From: Aeromonas rivipollensis
GTDB taxonomy: Bacteria > Pseudomonadota > Gammaproteobacteria > Enterobacterales > Aeromonadaceae
Reading direction: 5' to 3'
DNA: 64,000 nt
NCBI RefSeq assembly: GCF_010974825.1
Contig: NZ_JAAILA010000013.1
Coordinates: 186,001 to 250,000, forward strand
Shown here: piece by piece, positions 41,699 through 49,856 of the stretch
Numbering within the stretch: the stretch's first letter is position 1
Layout of the letters: the number at the start of each line of letters is the position of its first letter
Position numbers and translations under genes: made by a program
The notes under the pieces: model-generated
What the model saw: the letters and a program-made list of their open reading frames with translations, nothing else
Databases searched by the model: none
What the model was told of the DNA's origin: nothing

Positions 41699-42111
41699 GC
41701 ATCATTCAGGAGGTTGCCGAGTGGGTTCATGCCCGAACCGGCGGCGCCATCAGCGCAGAGGTGGCAGCGACCTTCTCCCTCACTGTCAACAAGGCCAGCA
41801 TCGTGATGGGCCAGATACACAGGGAGGCCCGCTTCACCACCCGGGTTGAGCACTTTTGCATGGTCGGGGAGAACGGCAGAGGGCGGCACACCCGCCGCCT
41901 CTTCGTGGACCAGGTGCGGGATCCGCAATGGCACAAGACGCCAGTGATCGGCATCAACGACGAGCAACAGATTGTGAGGTTCGACAGCATTGTCGAGGCG
42001 GAACGAACAGGCGGGTTTGTACGCGTCAGCATCACCCGGTGCCTGAACAACTCTCAGGCAACCCATGGTGGCTATCGCTGGACCGTCGCAACAAATGAGC
42101 AGAATGGATAG
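41695..42111 (+). CDS. Phage protein with NUMOD1-like C-terminal motif
   Basis: 138 aa. N-terminal half looks like a winged helix (AEWVHARTGGAISAEVAATF, then NKASIVMGQIHREARF). The C-terminal stretch IVRFDSIVEAERTGGFVRVS then RCLNNSQATHGGYRW fits the NUMOD1/IENR1 pattern (F-S-x-x-E-A ... S-I-x-x-C ... G-G-Y-x-W), a DNA-binding module of homing endonucleases. No nuclease domain is present. Possibly a DNA-binding regulator. Confidence 0.65.
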   Translation: MSIIQEVAEWVHARTGGAISAEVAATFSLTVNKASIVMGQIHREARFTTRVEHFCMVGENGRGRHTRRLFVDQVRDPQWHKTPVIGINDEQQIVRFDSIVEAERTGGFVRVSITRCLNNSQATHGGYRWTVATNEQNG

Positions 42112-42119
42112 GAGAAATC

Positions 42120-42314
42120 ATGCAAGAACAGATTGAGAAGATTGACCAGAGTGAGCTGATGGTCATGTTGGGAAAAGGGCGCACAGCGCTGTATCACCTG
42201 CGCATGAGGGATACCACCTTCCCCAAACCCATCGACCACCAGCCACTGCGCTGGATCAAGTCACACATCATGACCTGGATTGACAGCCACAACCGGATCA
42301 GTGGCAACGCCTAG
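42120..42314 (+). CDS. AlpA-like excisionase / recombination directionality factor
   Basis: 64 aa. MVMLGKGRTALYHLRMRDTT then FPKPIDHQPLRWIKSHIMTW is the MerR-like helix-turn-helix of AlpA/Xis proteins that read a wing around W-I-x-S-x-I. Directly next to int, as expected. Its last 54 bases overlap the 3' end of the integrase gene on the other strand. Confidence 0.8.
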   Translation: MQEQIEKIDQSELMVMLGKGRTALYHLRMRDTTFPKPIDHQPLRWIKSHIMTWIDSHNRISGNA

Positions 42315-43454
42315 CTCCCGCTGGATCACTGTCCACCAGCGCTCATAGGCAACAGCTTGATCCTCAAGCCAGTCATGTTTGTTGTAAACAGCCATCACGC
42401 CAAGCAGGGTGTGCCCCAACATCACTTCGGTGATATGGGGCGACACCCCCATTTCCGATAACCGGGTCGAAAGCGTTCGACGAGCATCATGAATCCGCCA
42501 ATGGGGGATCCCCAGGCTGCTGCGCAAGCGGCTCACCAGCCGATTGCACGAGTGGATCTCCAACGGCCCATTCCCCTCCCCTTGCCCAGGGAACAGATAG
42601 ACCTGGTCCACCGACGCCATCGCGGCTCGTTCGAACAGTTGCTTGCCCACCGATGTGATGGGGCGGCGGATAGGCCTGCCGGTCTTGCTGATCTCCGCCG
42701 GCACGGTCCAGACCATAGACTCGAAATCCAGGTCCTGGCGTTTGAGCGTTCTGGCCTCTGACAGCCGGCACCCATAGACCAGGCAGAGCAGATGAATCAC
42801 CTTGTTGCCGGTTCCGGCCCGGCTGGCCTCGATGGCCCGCCAGATCTTCGCAACCTCTGGCACAGTCAACACCCGGTGACCGGTCTTGGCGGGGGCGCCA
42901 ACATCCCTGGCCCGCAGACTCATCATGTTGGGCATGTTGATCGTGCCGCGGCGAGCATGCCAGTTGAAGCACGCCTTCAATGCCGTGATCACAGCCCGGG
43001 TTACGCCGGGTGCCCGCTCACTGATGGTATCGAAATAGCTCAACCACATGTCCATGGTGATCTGGTTGATTGGCCGGTCAGGCAAGCGGTTCTTCACCGA
43101 CGAGAAGGTATAGCGATAGTATTTCTGGGTGCCTTCTCGGCACTCCCGCATCACGTACTTCTCGAACCACTCATCGAACAAGGCTGCAGGCGTAGGCTCG
43201 TCGCCCGAGGCACTGATCGGCGCAACACCACTTTTGAGCTCATCGGCCTTAATCCGGGCCTCTCGCAAGGTCAGAGCCGGGTACCGACCGAGAGAGGTCC
43301 GAACCCGCTTTCCATCGACCACATGCCGAACCTGGAACGCAACCACCCCCTTCGGTGAGACCCGGACACTCAACCCATCACCGTCGCTCACTTCGCTCGG
43401 GCCAGCATATGGTTTACCATTCACCCCTCGAAGCCAGCTATCTGATAACGCCAT
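42261..43454 (-). CDS. int: Tyrosine integrase (P4-like)
   Basis: 397 aa from ATG 43454. N-terminal DUF4102-like arm domain (SDGDGLSVRVSPKGVVAFQV, RTSLGRYPALTLREARI), core-binding domain, and catalytic domain with Arg in YGCRLSEARTL, Lys in EISKTGRP, HDARRTLSTRL, LGHTLLG and Tyr in MAVYNKHDW. All active residues are present. Longer starts up to 43523 have poor context. It recombines attP with the sbcB coding sequence. Confidence 0.92.
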   Translation of the reverse strand: MALSDSWLRGVNGKPYAGPSEVSDGDGLSVRVSPKGVVAFQVRHVVDGKRVRTSLGRYPALTLREARIKADELKSGVAPISASGDEPTPAALFDEWFEKYVMRECREGTQKYYRYTFSSVKNRLPDRPINQITMDMWLSYFDTISERAPGVTRAVITALKACFNWHARRGTINMPNMMSLRARDVGAPAKTGHRVLTVPEVAKIWRAIEASRAGTGNKVIHLLCLVYGCRLSEARTLKRQDLDFESMVWTVPAEISKTGRPIRRPITSVGKQLFERAAMASVDQVYLFPGQGEGNGPLEIHSCNRLVSRLRSSLGIPHWRIHDARRTLSTRLSEMGVSPHITEVMLGHTLLGVMAVYNKHDWLEDQAVAYERWWTVIQRELGVATDPVVAVNPGHDV

Positions 43455-43469
43455 TGCTACCCCATAAAA

Positions 43470-43514
43470 TTTTGTACCACTCTCATGGGGTGTTTTGTAC
43501 CAGATAATGTACCA
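43470..43514. repeat. Integrase arm-type sites, right arm
   Basis: TTTTGTACCA at 43470 and 43493, TAATGTACCA at 43505: three direct copies between int and the core, matching the TGTACC words at the left end. The rest of 43515-43634 holds the transcription start region now serving sbcB; only weak sigma-70 matches (TTGAAC, 17 bases, AACGAT near 43523) are seen. Confidence 0.55.
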
Positions 43515-43634
43515 GCAGGCCATTGAACAACGTCAGGTTTGGGTGAACGATGAAAGTGTCTTCGGAATTTGCATCTCACCATAACGGCACTAAACCCTGA
43601 AAAATCAATCAGAAGCGCGAACACACAAGAACAC

Positions 43635-45062
43635 ATGAGCACATTAGCGAAGCAGACCACCCAGCCCACTTACTACTTCCACGATTACGAGACCTTCGGC
43701 ATCAGCCCCGCCAGGGACAGGCCGTCGCAGTTTGCGGGCATTCGCACCGACGCCGATTTCAACATCATCGGCGAGCCGCTGGTGATCTATTGCAAGCCGC
43801 CCGCGGACTACCTGCCGGAGCCGGAGGCCTGCCTCATCACCGGCATCACGCCGCAGAAGGCGATGAAGGACGGGCTCTGCGAGGCGGACTTCATTCGCCA
43901 AATTCACGAGCAGTTCGCCACCCCGAACACCTGCGTGCTGGGCTACAACAGCATCCGCTTCGATGATGAGGTGACCCGCTACACCCTCTATCGCAACTTC
44001 TATGACCCTTATGCCTACGCCTGGCAGAACGGCAACTCCCGCTGGGACATTCTCGACATGCTGCGGGCCTGCTACGCCCTGCGCCCGGAGGGGATAGAGT
44101 GGGCCCTCGACGACGAGGGCAAGCCGAGCTTCAAGCTGGAGAGGCTGACGGTGGCCAACGGGGTGGCCCACGCCAACGCCCACGATGCGCTCTCCGACGT
44201 GCTGGCCACCATAGAGATGGCCAAGCTGGTGAAAAAGGCCCAGCCCAAGCTGTTTGACTACCTGTTTGCCCTGCGCAACAAGAACAAGGTGAAGGCGCTC
44301 ATCGACGTGGTGACCATGAAGCCCCTGATCCACGTCTCCGGCATGTTCTCCCCCTGGCAGGGGTGCGCGAGCTGGGTATCGCCGCTCGCCTGGCATCCGA
44401 CCAACCAGAATGCGGTGATCATGGTGGATCTGACCCGTGACCCGACGCCGCTTGTCGAGCTCACGAGCGAGGAGATCCGCGAGCGCCTCTACACCAGGAA
44501 GGATGATCTCGGGGATCTGGCGGCCATTCCGGTGAAGCTGGTGCACATCAACAAGTGCCCCGTGCTGGCGCCGGCCGCCACCCTGACCCCGGAGCGGGCC
44601 GACCAGCTTGGCATAGACAGGGAGCAGTGCCGCAAGAGCCTGGATCTGCTGCGGGCCCATCCCGAGGTGCGGGAAAAACTGGTGGAGGTGTTCAATCAGG
44701 AGTTTGCCGGCAGCAATGACAGCGATCCCGATACCCAGCTCTACGCCGGTTTCTTCGGCCACGGCGACAAGTCCACCATGGATCTGGTGCGCGCCACCCC
44801 GGCGGATCTGCTGGGGGAGCGGGAGTTTGCCTTCACCGACTCACGACTGCCGGAGATGCTGTTCCGCTACCGTGCCCGCAACTGGCCCCACACCTTGAGC
44901 GAAGCTGAGCAGAAGCGCTGGCGCCTGCATTGCAGCGACTACTTCAGCCGCCGTCTGCCGGACTATGTGCCCCGTCTCGAGGCGCTGGCGGAGCAGAATC
45001 AGGGTAACGAACGGAACTTTGCGATCCTAAAGAGTCTCTATCACTATCTGGAAGATCTATGA
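43635..45062 (+). CDS. sbcB: Exonuclease I, rebuilt with a phage-encoded N-terminus
   Basis: 475 aa, equal to E. coli ExoI. The DEDD nuclease motifs are present: FHDYETFG (Asp, Glu), GYNSIRFDDEV and HDALSDVLATI-type region. SH3-like and helical domains follow to the C-terminus. ATG at 43635 is set by length and homology; the longer frame from 43569 adds unrelated residues. The first residues MSTLAKQTTQPTYYFHDY come from the phage and replace native MSKTAQPGSEPTFYFHDY. Degrades single-stranded DNA 3' to 5' in recombination and repair. Transcription must now start in phage DNA. Confidence 0.95.
   Translation: MSTLAKQTTQPTYYFHDYETFGISPARDRPSQFAGIRTDADFNIIGEPLVIYCKPPADYLPEPEACLITGITPQKAMKDGLCEADFIRQIHEQFATPNTCVLGYNSIRFDDEVTRYTLYRNFYDPYAYAWQNGNSRWDILDMLRACYALRPEGIEWALDDEGKPSFKLERLTVANGVAHANAHDALSDVLATIEMAKLVKKAQPKLFDYLFALRNKNKVKALIDVVTMKPLIHVSGMFSPWQGCASWVSPLAWHPTNQNAVIMVDLTRDPTPLVELTSEEIRERLYTRKDDLGDLAAIPVKLVHINKCPVLAPAATLTPERADQLGIDREQCRKSLDLLRAHPEVREKLVEVFNQEFAGSNDSDPDTQLYAGFFGHGDKSTMDLVRATPADLLGEREFAFTDSRLPEMLFRYRARNWPHTLSEAEQKRWRLHCSDYFSRRLPDYVPRLEALAEQNQGNERNFAILKSLYHYLEDL
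43673..43687. repeat. attR core
   Basis: CTACTTCCACGATTA, identical to attL, followed by host sbcB (CGAGACCTTCGG). Phage sequence to its left supplies the first 13 codons of the rebuilt gene. Confidence 0.9.
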
Positions 45063-45064
45063 GA

Positions 45065-45080
45065 TGTGAGGCGTTTCACA
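45065..45080. promoter_or_regulatory. CRP-binding site
   Basis: TGTGAGGCGTTTCACA, perfect TGTGA-N6-TCACA, directly after sbcB and upstream of the small outer-membrane-like gene. A -10-like CATAAT lies at 45113-45118. Confidence 0.65.
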
Positions 45081-45208
45081 CTTAAAACCCTGTCGGCTCC
45101 CCGCGCCTGCGACATAATGAGCAGGGGAGCCAAGCTCCTGATAGTTTGATGATTACATGCGCTGCCGGCATGGATGCCGCGCCTCGACTGTTGGGGATCT
45201 TTCGTCAT

Positions 45209-45715
45209 ATGCGTTCAGCACTGCCTGCTCTCACCCTTGTCGTCTGTGCCTTGCTGCCCCAGGCCACCCTGGCCGGGGTACGTTTCGAGGTGCCGGACTA
45301 CCTGCTGCGTCTGCCGGAGCAGACCTATCAGCTCATAGAGCGCAACTTCAGCACCCTCTATCAGCAGACCGACTTCACCCCCCAGATCACCAACAGCTAT
45401 TTCAACCACTCGGATCTCTATCGCTTCGCCGGCATTCCCCTGGCCATCACGCCCCAGAACGGCTTCCAGATGGAGATCTTCGGCCAGCTCTACAACAAGT
45501 CGTCCCAGATCTATGCCCAGATGAGCCAGGATCTCTCCCTCTATCGCACCCTGCGGGTCGACATGATGGGGGATCAGAGCGACGAGGTCGCCATCGGCAT
45601 GGGGCTCGGCATTCCCTTGGGCGCCCGTCTGACCCTCAAGGCGCTCGCCTCCAGCAACGAGATCCCGGGTTATGGCTCCGCCAACTACGCCATCGGGATG
45701 GAGTGGCACTTCTAG
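45209..45715 (+). CDS. Small outer-membrane beta-barrel-like protein
   Basis: 168 aa. Signal peptide MRSALPALTLVVCALLPQAT then LAGVRF. The mature protein alternates polar and hydrophobic residues in strands (LTLKALASS, NGFQMEIFGQLYN) and ends in YAIGMEWHF, with the terminal Phe typical of outer-membrane barrels. Earlier in-frame ATGs at 45146 and 45170 are less likely because they would bury the signal peptide. No family recognised. Single gene between a CRP site and a terminator. Confidence 0.65.
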   Translation: MRSALPALTLVVCALLPQATLAGVRFEVPDYLLRLPEQTYQLIERNFSTLYQQTDFTPQITNSYFNHSDLYRFAGIPLAITPQNGFQMEIFGQLYNKSSQIYAQMSQDLSLYRTLRVDMMGDQSDEVAIGMGLGIPLGARLTLKALASSNEIPGYGSANYAIGMEWHF

Positions 45716-45733
45716 GGGTCAACCCCACCCGAT

Positions 45734-45759
45734 AAAAAGGCTCCCGAGGGAGCCTTTTT
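45734..45759. terminator. Bidirectional terminator
   Basis: AAAAAGGCTCCC-GA-GGGAGCCTTTTT, perfect, between two convergent genes. Confidence 0.92.
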
Positions 45760-45773
45760 GCTGAGTGCAGCAC

Positions 45774-47489
45774 TCAAAGATAACGGATCACCCGCCCCTG
45801 GCCCCCCGCCAGTTCCAGCGTCTCTCCCAGGGCAGTGTCGTCCCAGAAATCCCTGCCCCCTGCTGGCAGCTCAAACTGTGCAGCATGCTCGCCCCAGTTG
45901 AACAGGCAGAGCAGCTCGCCACCCCCGGGCAGGGCCACCCGGCCGCGGCCAAACCCCATGTCATCGAAACGGGCCGCCGGGGTGCGCGCCGCGCACAGGG
46001 CCAGCAGCTTGCCAAGGTGCATCCCCTGCACCTCGTCCAGATCCTGCAGCCGGTCGCCGGCCAGCACCATGCCACCGCTCGCCACCAGGGCGGCCAGGTG
46101 GAACTGATACTCGGACTCGCTGGCGTGCTGGCCCGGGATATTCCGCAGGCAGACGCAATCGGGATCCAGCGCCCAGAGCCGGTCGTTCTGCCAGGCGCGG
46201 CAGAAGGCTTCCCGCGCTATCTGGCGAAAACGGGGGCCCTGGCGCTCCACGTCGTCGCTCACCCGCATGCCGTGCACCAGGCCAAGGCTAGGCCAGAGGG
46301 GGGCGTTGCAGCCGAGCAGGAAGGCGCCCTCGCCCGCCCCGCGCAGCACGGCCGCCATGCCACGTCTATAGGCCTCGACCCGGGTGGCGGCGGGGTCATG
46401 GAAGCGGCCCCCGTGGATGGCGCCCCAGAAGTTCGCATCCAGCTTGAAGTAGTGGATGCCCCACTGCTCGCGCAGGGTGCGGAACACCTGCTCGAGGTGG
46501 GCCTGCACCTCGGGATGGGTGCCGTCCAGCACATACCAGGGGGTGCAACGCCAGCCGCCGTAGGTGACCCGCTCCGAGGGCAGCGGCAGGCCATCCTCCC
46601 CTTTCACGAACCAGTCCGGGTGTTGCTGGAACACTTGCGAGCCGGGCTCGGCGATGAAGGGGGCGACCCAGAGCGCGGGCTCGCAACCGGCGGCGCGGAT
46701 CTCCCCTGCCAGGGTTGCCACCCCCTGCTCGAACTTGGATGAAGGGGTGAGCCAGTCCCCCATCCTGGCCTGATAGCCGTCATCTATCTGCACGTAACGC
46801 AGAGCCGGGAAGCGCATCGCCCGCACCGCCAGGTTCTCGCGAATGTCGGCGGCGCTCACGTCCGCATAGTAGTGATACCAGGAGCACCAGCCACTCGGGC
46901 GCGCGGCCAGGTCCGCCACCAGCGAAGGGTGTTCGGCCTCGATATAGTCCGCCAGCGACCCCAGCAGTGCCTCCCTGTCCGGCCCCTCCAGGCAGATCAG
47001 CGCCTCGCTATGCCAGTGCTGGCCCGGTGCGAGGGTGCGCCCTTCGGCGTTCATCACTATCTCAAGGCGGCCGTCCGGATAGAGACGGAACTCGCCGCCA
47101 AAGCGCTGGCAACTGGCGAAGGCGAGCAGCAGCCAGCCCTGCTCCCGCTCGACCAGCAGCAGGTTGTGCACTGTGTGATAGCCGTCGTCGTCGGTGATGC
47201 GATAGACGCCGGCGTCGGGGCAGCGGCCTACCGGCTCGGGGGCCTGCCAGCTGCCCATGGTCTGGGCCAGCATCTGGAACCCCTCTCCGTAGATGGCCGC
47301 ATCGGGAGAGAGGCCAAGCGCCCCCTCAAACAGCCGCCAGTGGCGAACGACCTCGGGACTGGACCCGGTATTGTCCAGCCTCACCCGGCACAGGGGGCCG
47401 TCCCACTGACGGGTTTGCAGCAGTTGGGGAGGCAGGGCGGGATCGGCGGGCAACTGGCGCAATCTGGCCAGGAAAGAGGGGTACGACAT
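45774..47489 (-). CDS. Alpha-galactosidase, GH36/GH27-like
   Basis: 571 aa. The TIM-barrel part has GWCSWYHYYADVSA, FPALRYVQIDDGYQ, a GCEPALWVAPFIAEPGSQVF strand and the nucleophile Asp in HYFKLDANFWG, all typical of clan GH-D alpha-galactosidases. SDDV around residue 395 is the probable acid/base. No signal peptide, so cytoplasmic, unlike many secreted melibiases. No sugar transporter is adjacent. Substrate could be raffinose-family sugars or another alpha-galactoside. Confidence 0.75.
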   Translation of the reverse strand: MSYPSFLARLRQLPADPALPPQLLQTRQWDGPLCRVRLDNTGSSPEVVRHWRLFEGALGLSPDAAIYGEGFQMLAQTMGSWQAPEPVGRCPDAGVYRITDDDGYHTVHNLLLVEREQGWLLLAFASCQRFGGEFRLYPDGRLEIVMNAEGRTLAPGQHWHSEALICLEGPDREALLGSLADYIEAEHPSLVADLAARPSGWCSWYHYYADVSAADIRENLAVRAMRFPALRYVQIDDGYQARMGDWLTPSSKFEQGVATLAGEIRAAGCEPALWVAPFIAEPGSQVFQQHPDWFVKGEDGLPLPSERVTYGGWRCTPWYVLDGTHPEVQAHLEQVFRTLREQWGIHYFKLDANFWGAIHGGRFHDPAATRVEAYRRGMAAVLRGAGEGAFLLGCNAPLWPSLGLVHGMRVSDDVERQGPRFRQIAREAFCRAWQNDRLWALDPDCVCLRNIPGQHASESEYQFHLAALVASGGMVLAGDRLQDLDEVQGMHLGKLLALCAARTPAARFDDMGFGRGRVALPGGGELLCLFNWGEHAAQFELPAGGRDFWDDTALGETLELAGGQGRVIRYL

Positions 47490-47619
47490 GGGAGCTCCTT
47501 CTTGTGAATGAGGATGATGCCGGGGCCATTGTATCCCCTGTGGGTCAGTTGACCCTGTTCCATGCCCCCCGTGCCTGTTAAACTGCGACCTCGCTCACAG
47601 TTGCCAAGATGAGGCCCCC

Positions 47620-47979
47620 GTGCTGTTGCAACGCGCCTTGCGCTACCTTCGTGATTTTCTGGTCATCATCGCCTGCCTGCTGGCGGGCAAGGTCCTGGCC
47701 GCCCTGCTGCCCTTCGCCTTCCCCGGCAGCATCATCGGCATGCTGCTGCTGTTCGTGCTGCTCTCTTTGCAGCTGATCCGCTTCTCCTGGGTCGAGCAGG
47801 GGGGCGGCCTGCTGCTCCGTCACATGGGGGTCCTGTTCGTGCCGGTCGCCGTCGGTCTGGTGGCCTGGCTCGAGCCCCTGCGTCAATCCTTCGGCCTCAT
47901 CATGCTCTGCGTGGTGCTCGGCATAGTGCTGATCCTGGGCGCCGTCGGCCATCTCTACCAGAGGATGAACAGACAATGA
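47620..47979 (+). CDS. yohJ: LrgA/CidA-family membrane protein (YohJ)
   Basis: 119 aa, about four membrane segments (FLVIIACLLAGKVLAALLPF, IIGMLLLFVLLSLQLI, LGLIMLCVVLGIVLIL-like). GTG start with GAGG five bases upstream. Overlaps yohK by four bases, and cdd follows, the same order as yohJ-yohK-cdd in E. coli. LrgA/B-type pairs are linked to murein hydrolase export or small-molecule transport. Confidence 0.85.
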   Translation: MLLQRALRYLRDFLVIIACLLAGKVLAALLPFAFPGSIIGMLLLFVLLSLQLIRFSWVEQGGGLLLRHMGVLFVPVAVGLVAWLEPLRQSFGLIMLCVVLGIVLILGAVGHLYQRMNRQ

Positions 47980-48662
47980 TGTTCTGGTTGGCCATTCCCC
48001 TGACCCTGGCGCTCTATTTCATGACCCGGGCCCTCTACCGCCGCCTGCCCTGGCCCGTCATCAATCCGGTGCTGATCCCCACCGCCGTCATCATTGGCCT
48101 GCTGCTCTGGCTGGATCTGCCGCTGGATCAGTACCAGCGCGGTACCGCCCCCATCACGGCCCTGCTGGAGCCCGCCGTGGTGGCGCTGGCGCTGCCCCTC
48201 TACCAGCAAGCCCGCCAGATCCGTGACAAGCTCAAGCCCATCATCCTCTGCACCCTCACCTCTGTGCTCATCTCGGTCTGCACCACCTTGGGCATTGGCC
48301 ACCTGATGGGGGCGGATCCGGCCCTGCTCGCCTCCATCGCCACCAAGTCCATCACCACGCCGCTCGCCATGAGCGTCAGCCAGTCCCTCGGCGGCATTCC
48401 CGCCATCGCCGCCGCCGTTGTGGTGGTGGTGGGGATATTGGGGGCCCTGATAGGGTATCCCCTGCTCAGGCTGATGCGGGTGACCGACCCCGAGGCCCAG
48501 GGACTCGCCATGGGGGCCTGTGCCCACGCCATCGGCACCGCCGCCTCCGCCGAGCAGGGCGTCACCCAGGGGGCCTTCTCGTCGCTGGCCATGGTGGTGT
48601 GCGGCGTGCTGACCGCCGCCGTCGCCCCCCTGCTGTTTGCCCTCTATCACTGGCTGACCTGA
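47976..48662 (+). CDS. yohK: LrgB/CidB-family membrane protein (YohK)
   Basis: 228 aa, multi-span. Motif SIATKSITTPLAMSVSQSLG then GGIPAIAAAVVVVVGILGAL and MGACAHAIGTAASAEQG are highly conserved in LrgB proteins. Translated by coupling to yohJ. Works with its partner in the inner membrane. Confidence 0.9.
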   Translation: MMFWLAIPLTLALYFMTRALYRRLPWPVINPVLIPTAVIIGLLLWLDLPLDQYQRGTAPITALLEPAVVALALPLYQQARQIRDKLKPIILCTLTSVLISVCTTLGIGHLMGADPALLASIATKSITTPLAMSVSQSLGGIPAIAAAVVVVVGILGALIGYPLLRLMRVTDPEAQGLAMGACAHAIGTAASAEQGVTQGAFSSLAMVVCGVLTAAVAPLLFALYHWLT

Positions 48663-48681
48663 GCCCGGCGCCACGCCCTCT

Positions 48682-48715
48682 GCCATGGCCGCCCCCTGCG
48701 GCCATGGCCTCTTTG
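48682..48715 (+). terminator. Hairpin after yohK
   Basis: GCCATGGCCGC / GCGGCCATGGC, an 11-bp perfect stem with loop CCCCT. The following bases CTCTTT are a weak U-tract, so termination may be partial. Confidence 0.55.
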
Positions 48716-48827
48716 CCCCTTCAAGCAGTCCATACGACACCGCCATGCCCCTGATGCTGCGAGCAAGCGCACAGATTGCGAAAGACAAACGTTTCCTTTA
48801 CCATCCCCGGCCCTTTGCCCATCAAGG

Positions 48828-48843
48828 CGTGAGCGCGCTCACA
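48828..48843. promoter_or_regulatory. CRP-like site upstream of cdd
   Basis: CGTGAGCGCGCTCACA, one mismatch from TGTGA-N6-TCACA, 58 bp before cdd. In E. coli cdd is controlled by CRP and CytR, which fits. Confidence 0.45.
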
Positions 48844-48900
48844 CATTTCGCCGCGCTTGCTCCCTACAATGGCCCCCCAATTGGCCTTTGAGGACACAGT

Positions 48901-49782
48901 ATGCATCCCCGCTTTGCCAAGCCGTTCGAGACCCTTTCCGCCCCGCTCCAGGCCGCCCTGCTGCCCATGCTGGGGGACGATTTCCAGGCCCGTTTTACCC
49001 CTGAGCAGGTGGCGACGCTGAAAGCCGCCACCGGGCTCGACGATCGGGCCCTGCGCCTGGCCCTGCTGCCGCTGGCGGCCGCCTGCTCGGTCGCCCCCAT
49101 CTCCAGGTTCTTCGTCGGCGCCATCGCCTGCGGCCTGAGCGGCAGCTGGTATTTTGGCGCCAACATGGAGTTTGCCGGTCAGGGGCTGTTCCACTCGGTG
49201 CACGCCGAGCAGTCCGCCATCTCCAACGCCTGGCTCGGCGGCGAGACCGGGATCAGTGAGATCACCGTCAACTACACCCCTTGCGGTCACTGCCGCCAGT
49301 TCATGAACGAGCTGAGCACCGCCAAGACCCTGAAAGTCTCCCTGCCGGACGACTTGAGCGAGCTGCAGTCCTTCCTGCCTCACTCCTTCGGCCCCGCCGA
49401 TCTCGAGATCACCGATGCCCTGATGAGCCCCCAGGCCCACGACGAGCTGGTGCTTGAGAGCGACGACCCCCTGTGGCAGGCCGCGCTGGCCGCCGCCCGC
49501 CAGAGCTATGCCCCCTACAGCCAGGGCTATGCCGCTGTGGCGTTGCAGTTCGAGGACGGCCGTATCTTCTGCGGTCGCTACGCCGAGAACGCCGCCTTCA
49601 ACCCCAGCCTCCCCCCCATGCAGATGGCCTGCGCCCATGCGGTGCTCAATGGCGAGGAGCTCACCGCAGTACGCCGCGCCGTGCTCTTGGAGAGCAAGGA
49701 TGGCCAGATCAGCCAGCGGGATTCGGCCCAGTCGACCCTCAAGGCCCTGGGATCCGTCCAGCTGGAGTACCTGGCGGTCTGA
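48901..49782 (+). CDS. cdd: Cytidine deaminase
   Basis: 293 aa, the long two-domain dimeric form (E. coli 294). The active site has HAEQSAISNAWLGG (zinc His and catalytic Glu) and TPCGHCRQFMNE (two zinc Cys). The C-terminal half is the degenerate second deaminase fold (MQMACAHAVLNGEEL). GAGGA precedes ATG. Converts cytidine and deoxycytidine to uridines in pyrimidine salvage. Confidence 0.95.
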   Translation: MHPRFAKPFETLSAPLQAALLPMLGDDFQARFTPEQVATLKAATGLDDRALRLALLPLAAACSVAPISRFFVGAIACGLSGSWYFGANMEFAGQGLFHSVHAEQSAISNAWLGGETGISEITVNYTPCGHCRQFMNELSTAKTLKVSLPDDLSELQSFLPHSFGPADLEITDALMSPQAHDELVLESDDPLWQAALAAARQSYAPYSQGYAAVALQFEDGRIFCGRYAENAAFNPSLPPMQMACAHAVLNGEELTAVRRAVLLESKDGQISQRDSAQSTLKALGSVQLEYLAV

Positions 49783-49802
49783 TCCGGCGCCGGAATGTAT
49801 TA

Positions 49803-49826
49803 GGGGAGCCACTGGCTCCCCTTTTT
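49803..49826 (+). terminator. cdd terminator
   Basis: GGGGAGCC-ACT-GGCTCCCC then TTTTT. Confidence 0.9.
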
Positions 49827-49856
49827 GCATTAATTTTCCAAATACCTTTGCCCCTG

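Larger units (their letters stand above)
3481..43687. mobile_element. Lambda-type siphovirus prophage integrated in sbcB
   Basis: Bounded by two copies of CTACTTCCACGATTA. All expected modules are intact: integrase and excisionase, cI/cro switch, O/P replication with a probable origin, RusA, Q, holin/endolysin/Rz/Rz1, lambda-type terminase, portal, protease-capsid, and a non-contractile tail (tube, G/GT, tape measure, gpJ; no sheath or baseplate wedge). No structural gene is visibly broken, so it could be inducible. Cargo not needed for growth lies between Q and lysis (flagellin, umuDC, SRAP, DUF3800-like) and beside cI (lipoprotein). Confidence 0.95.
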
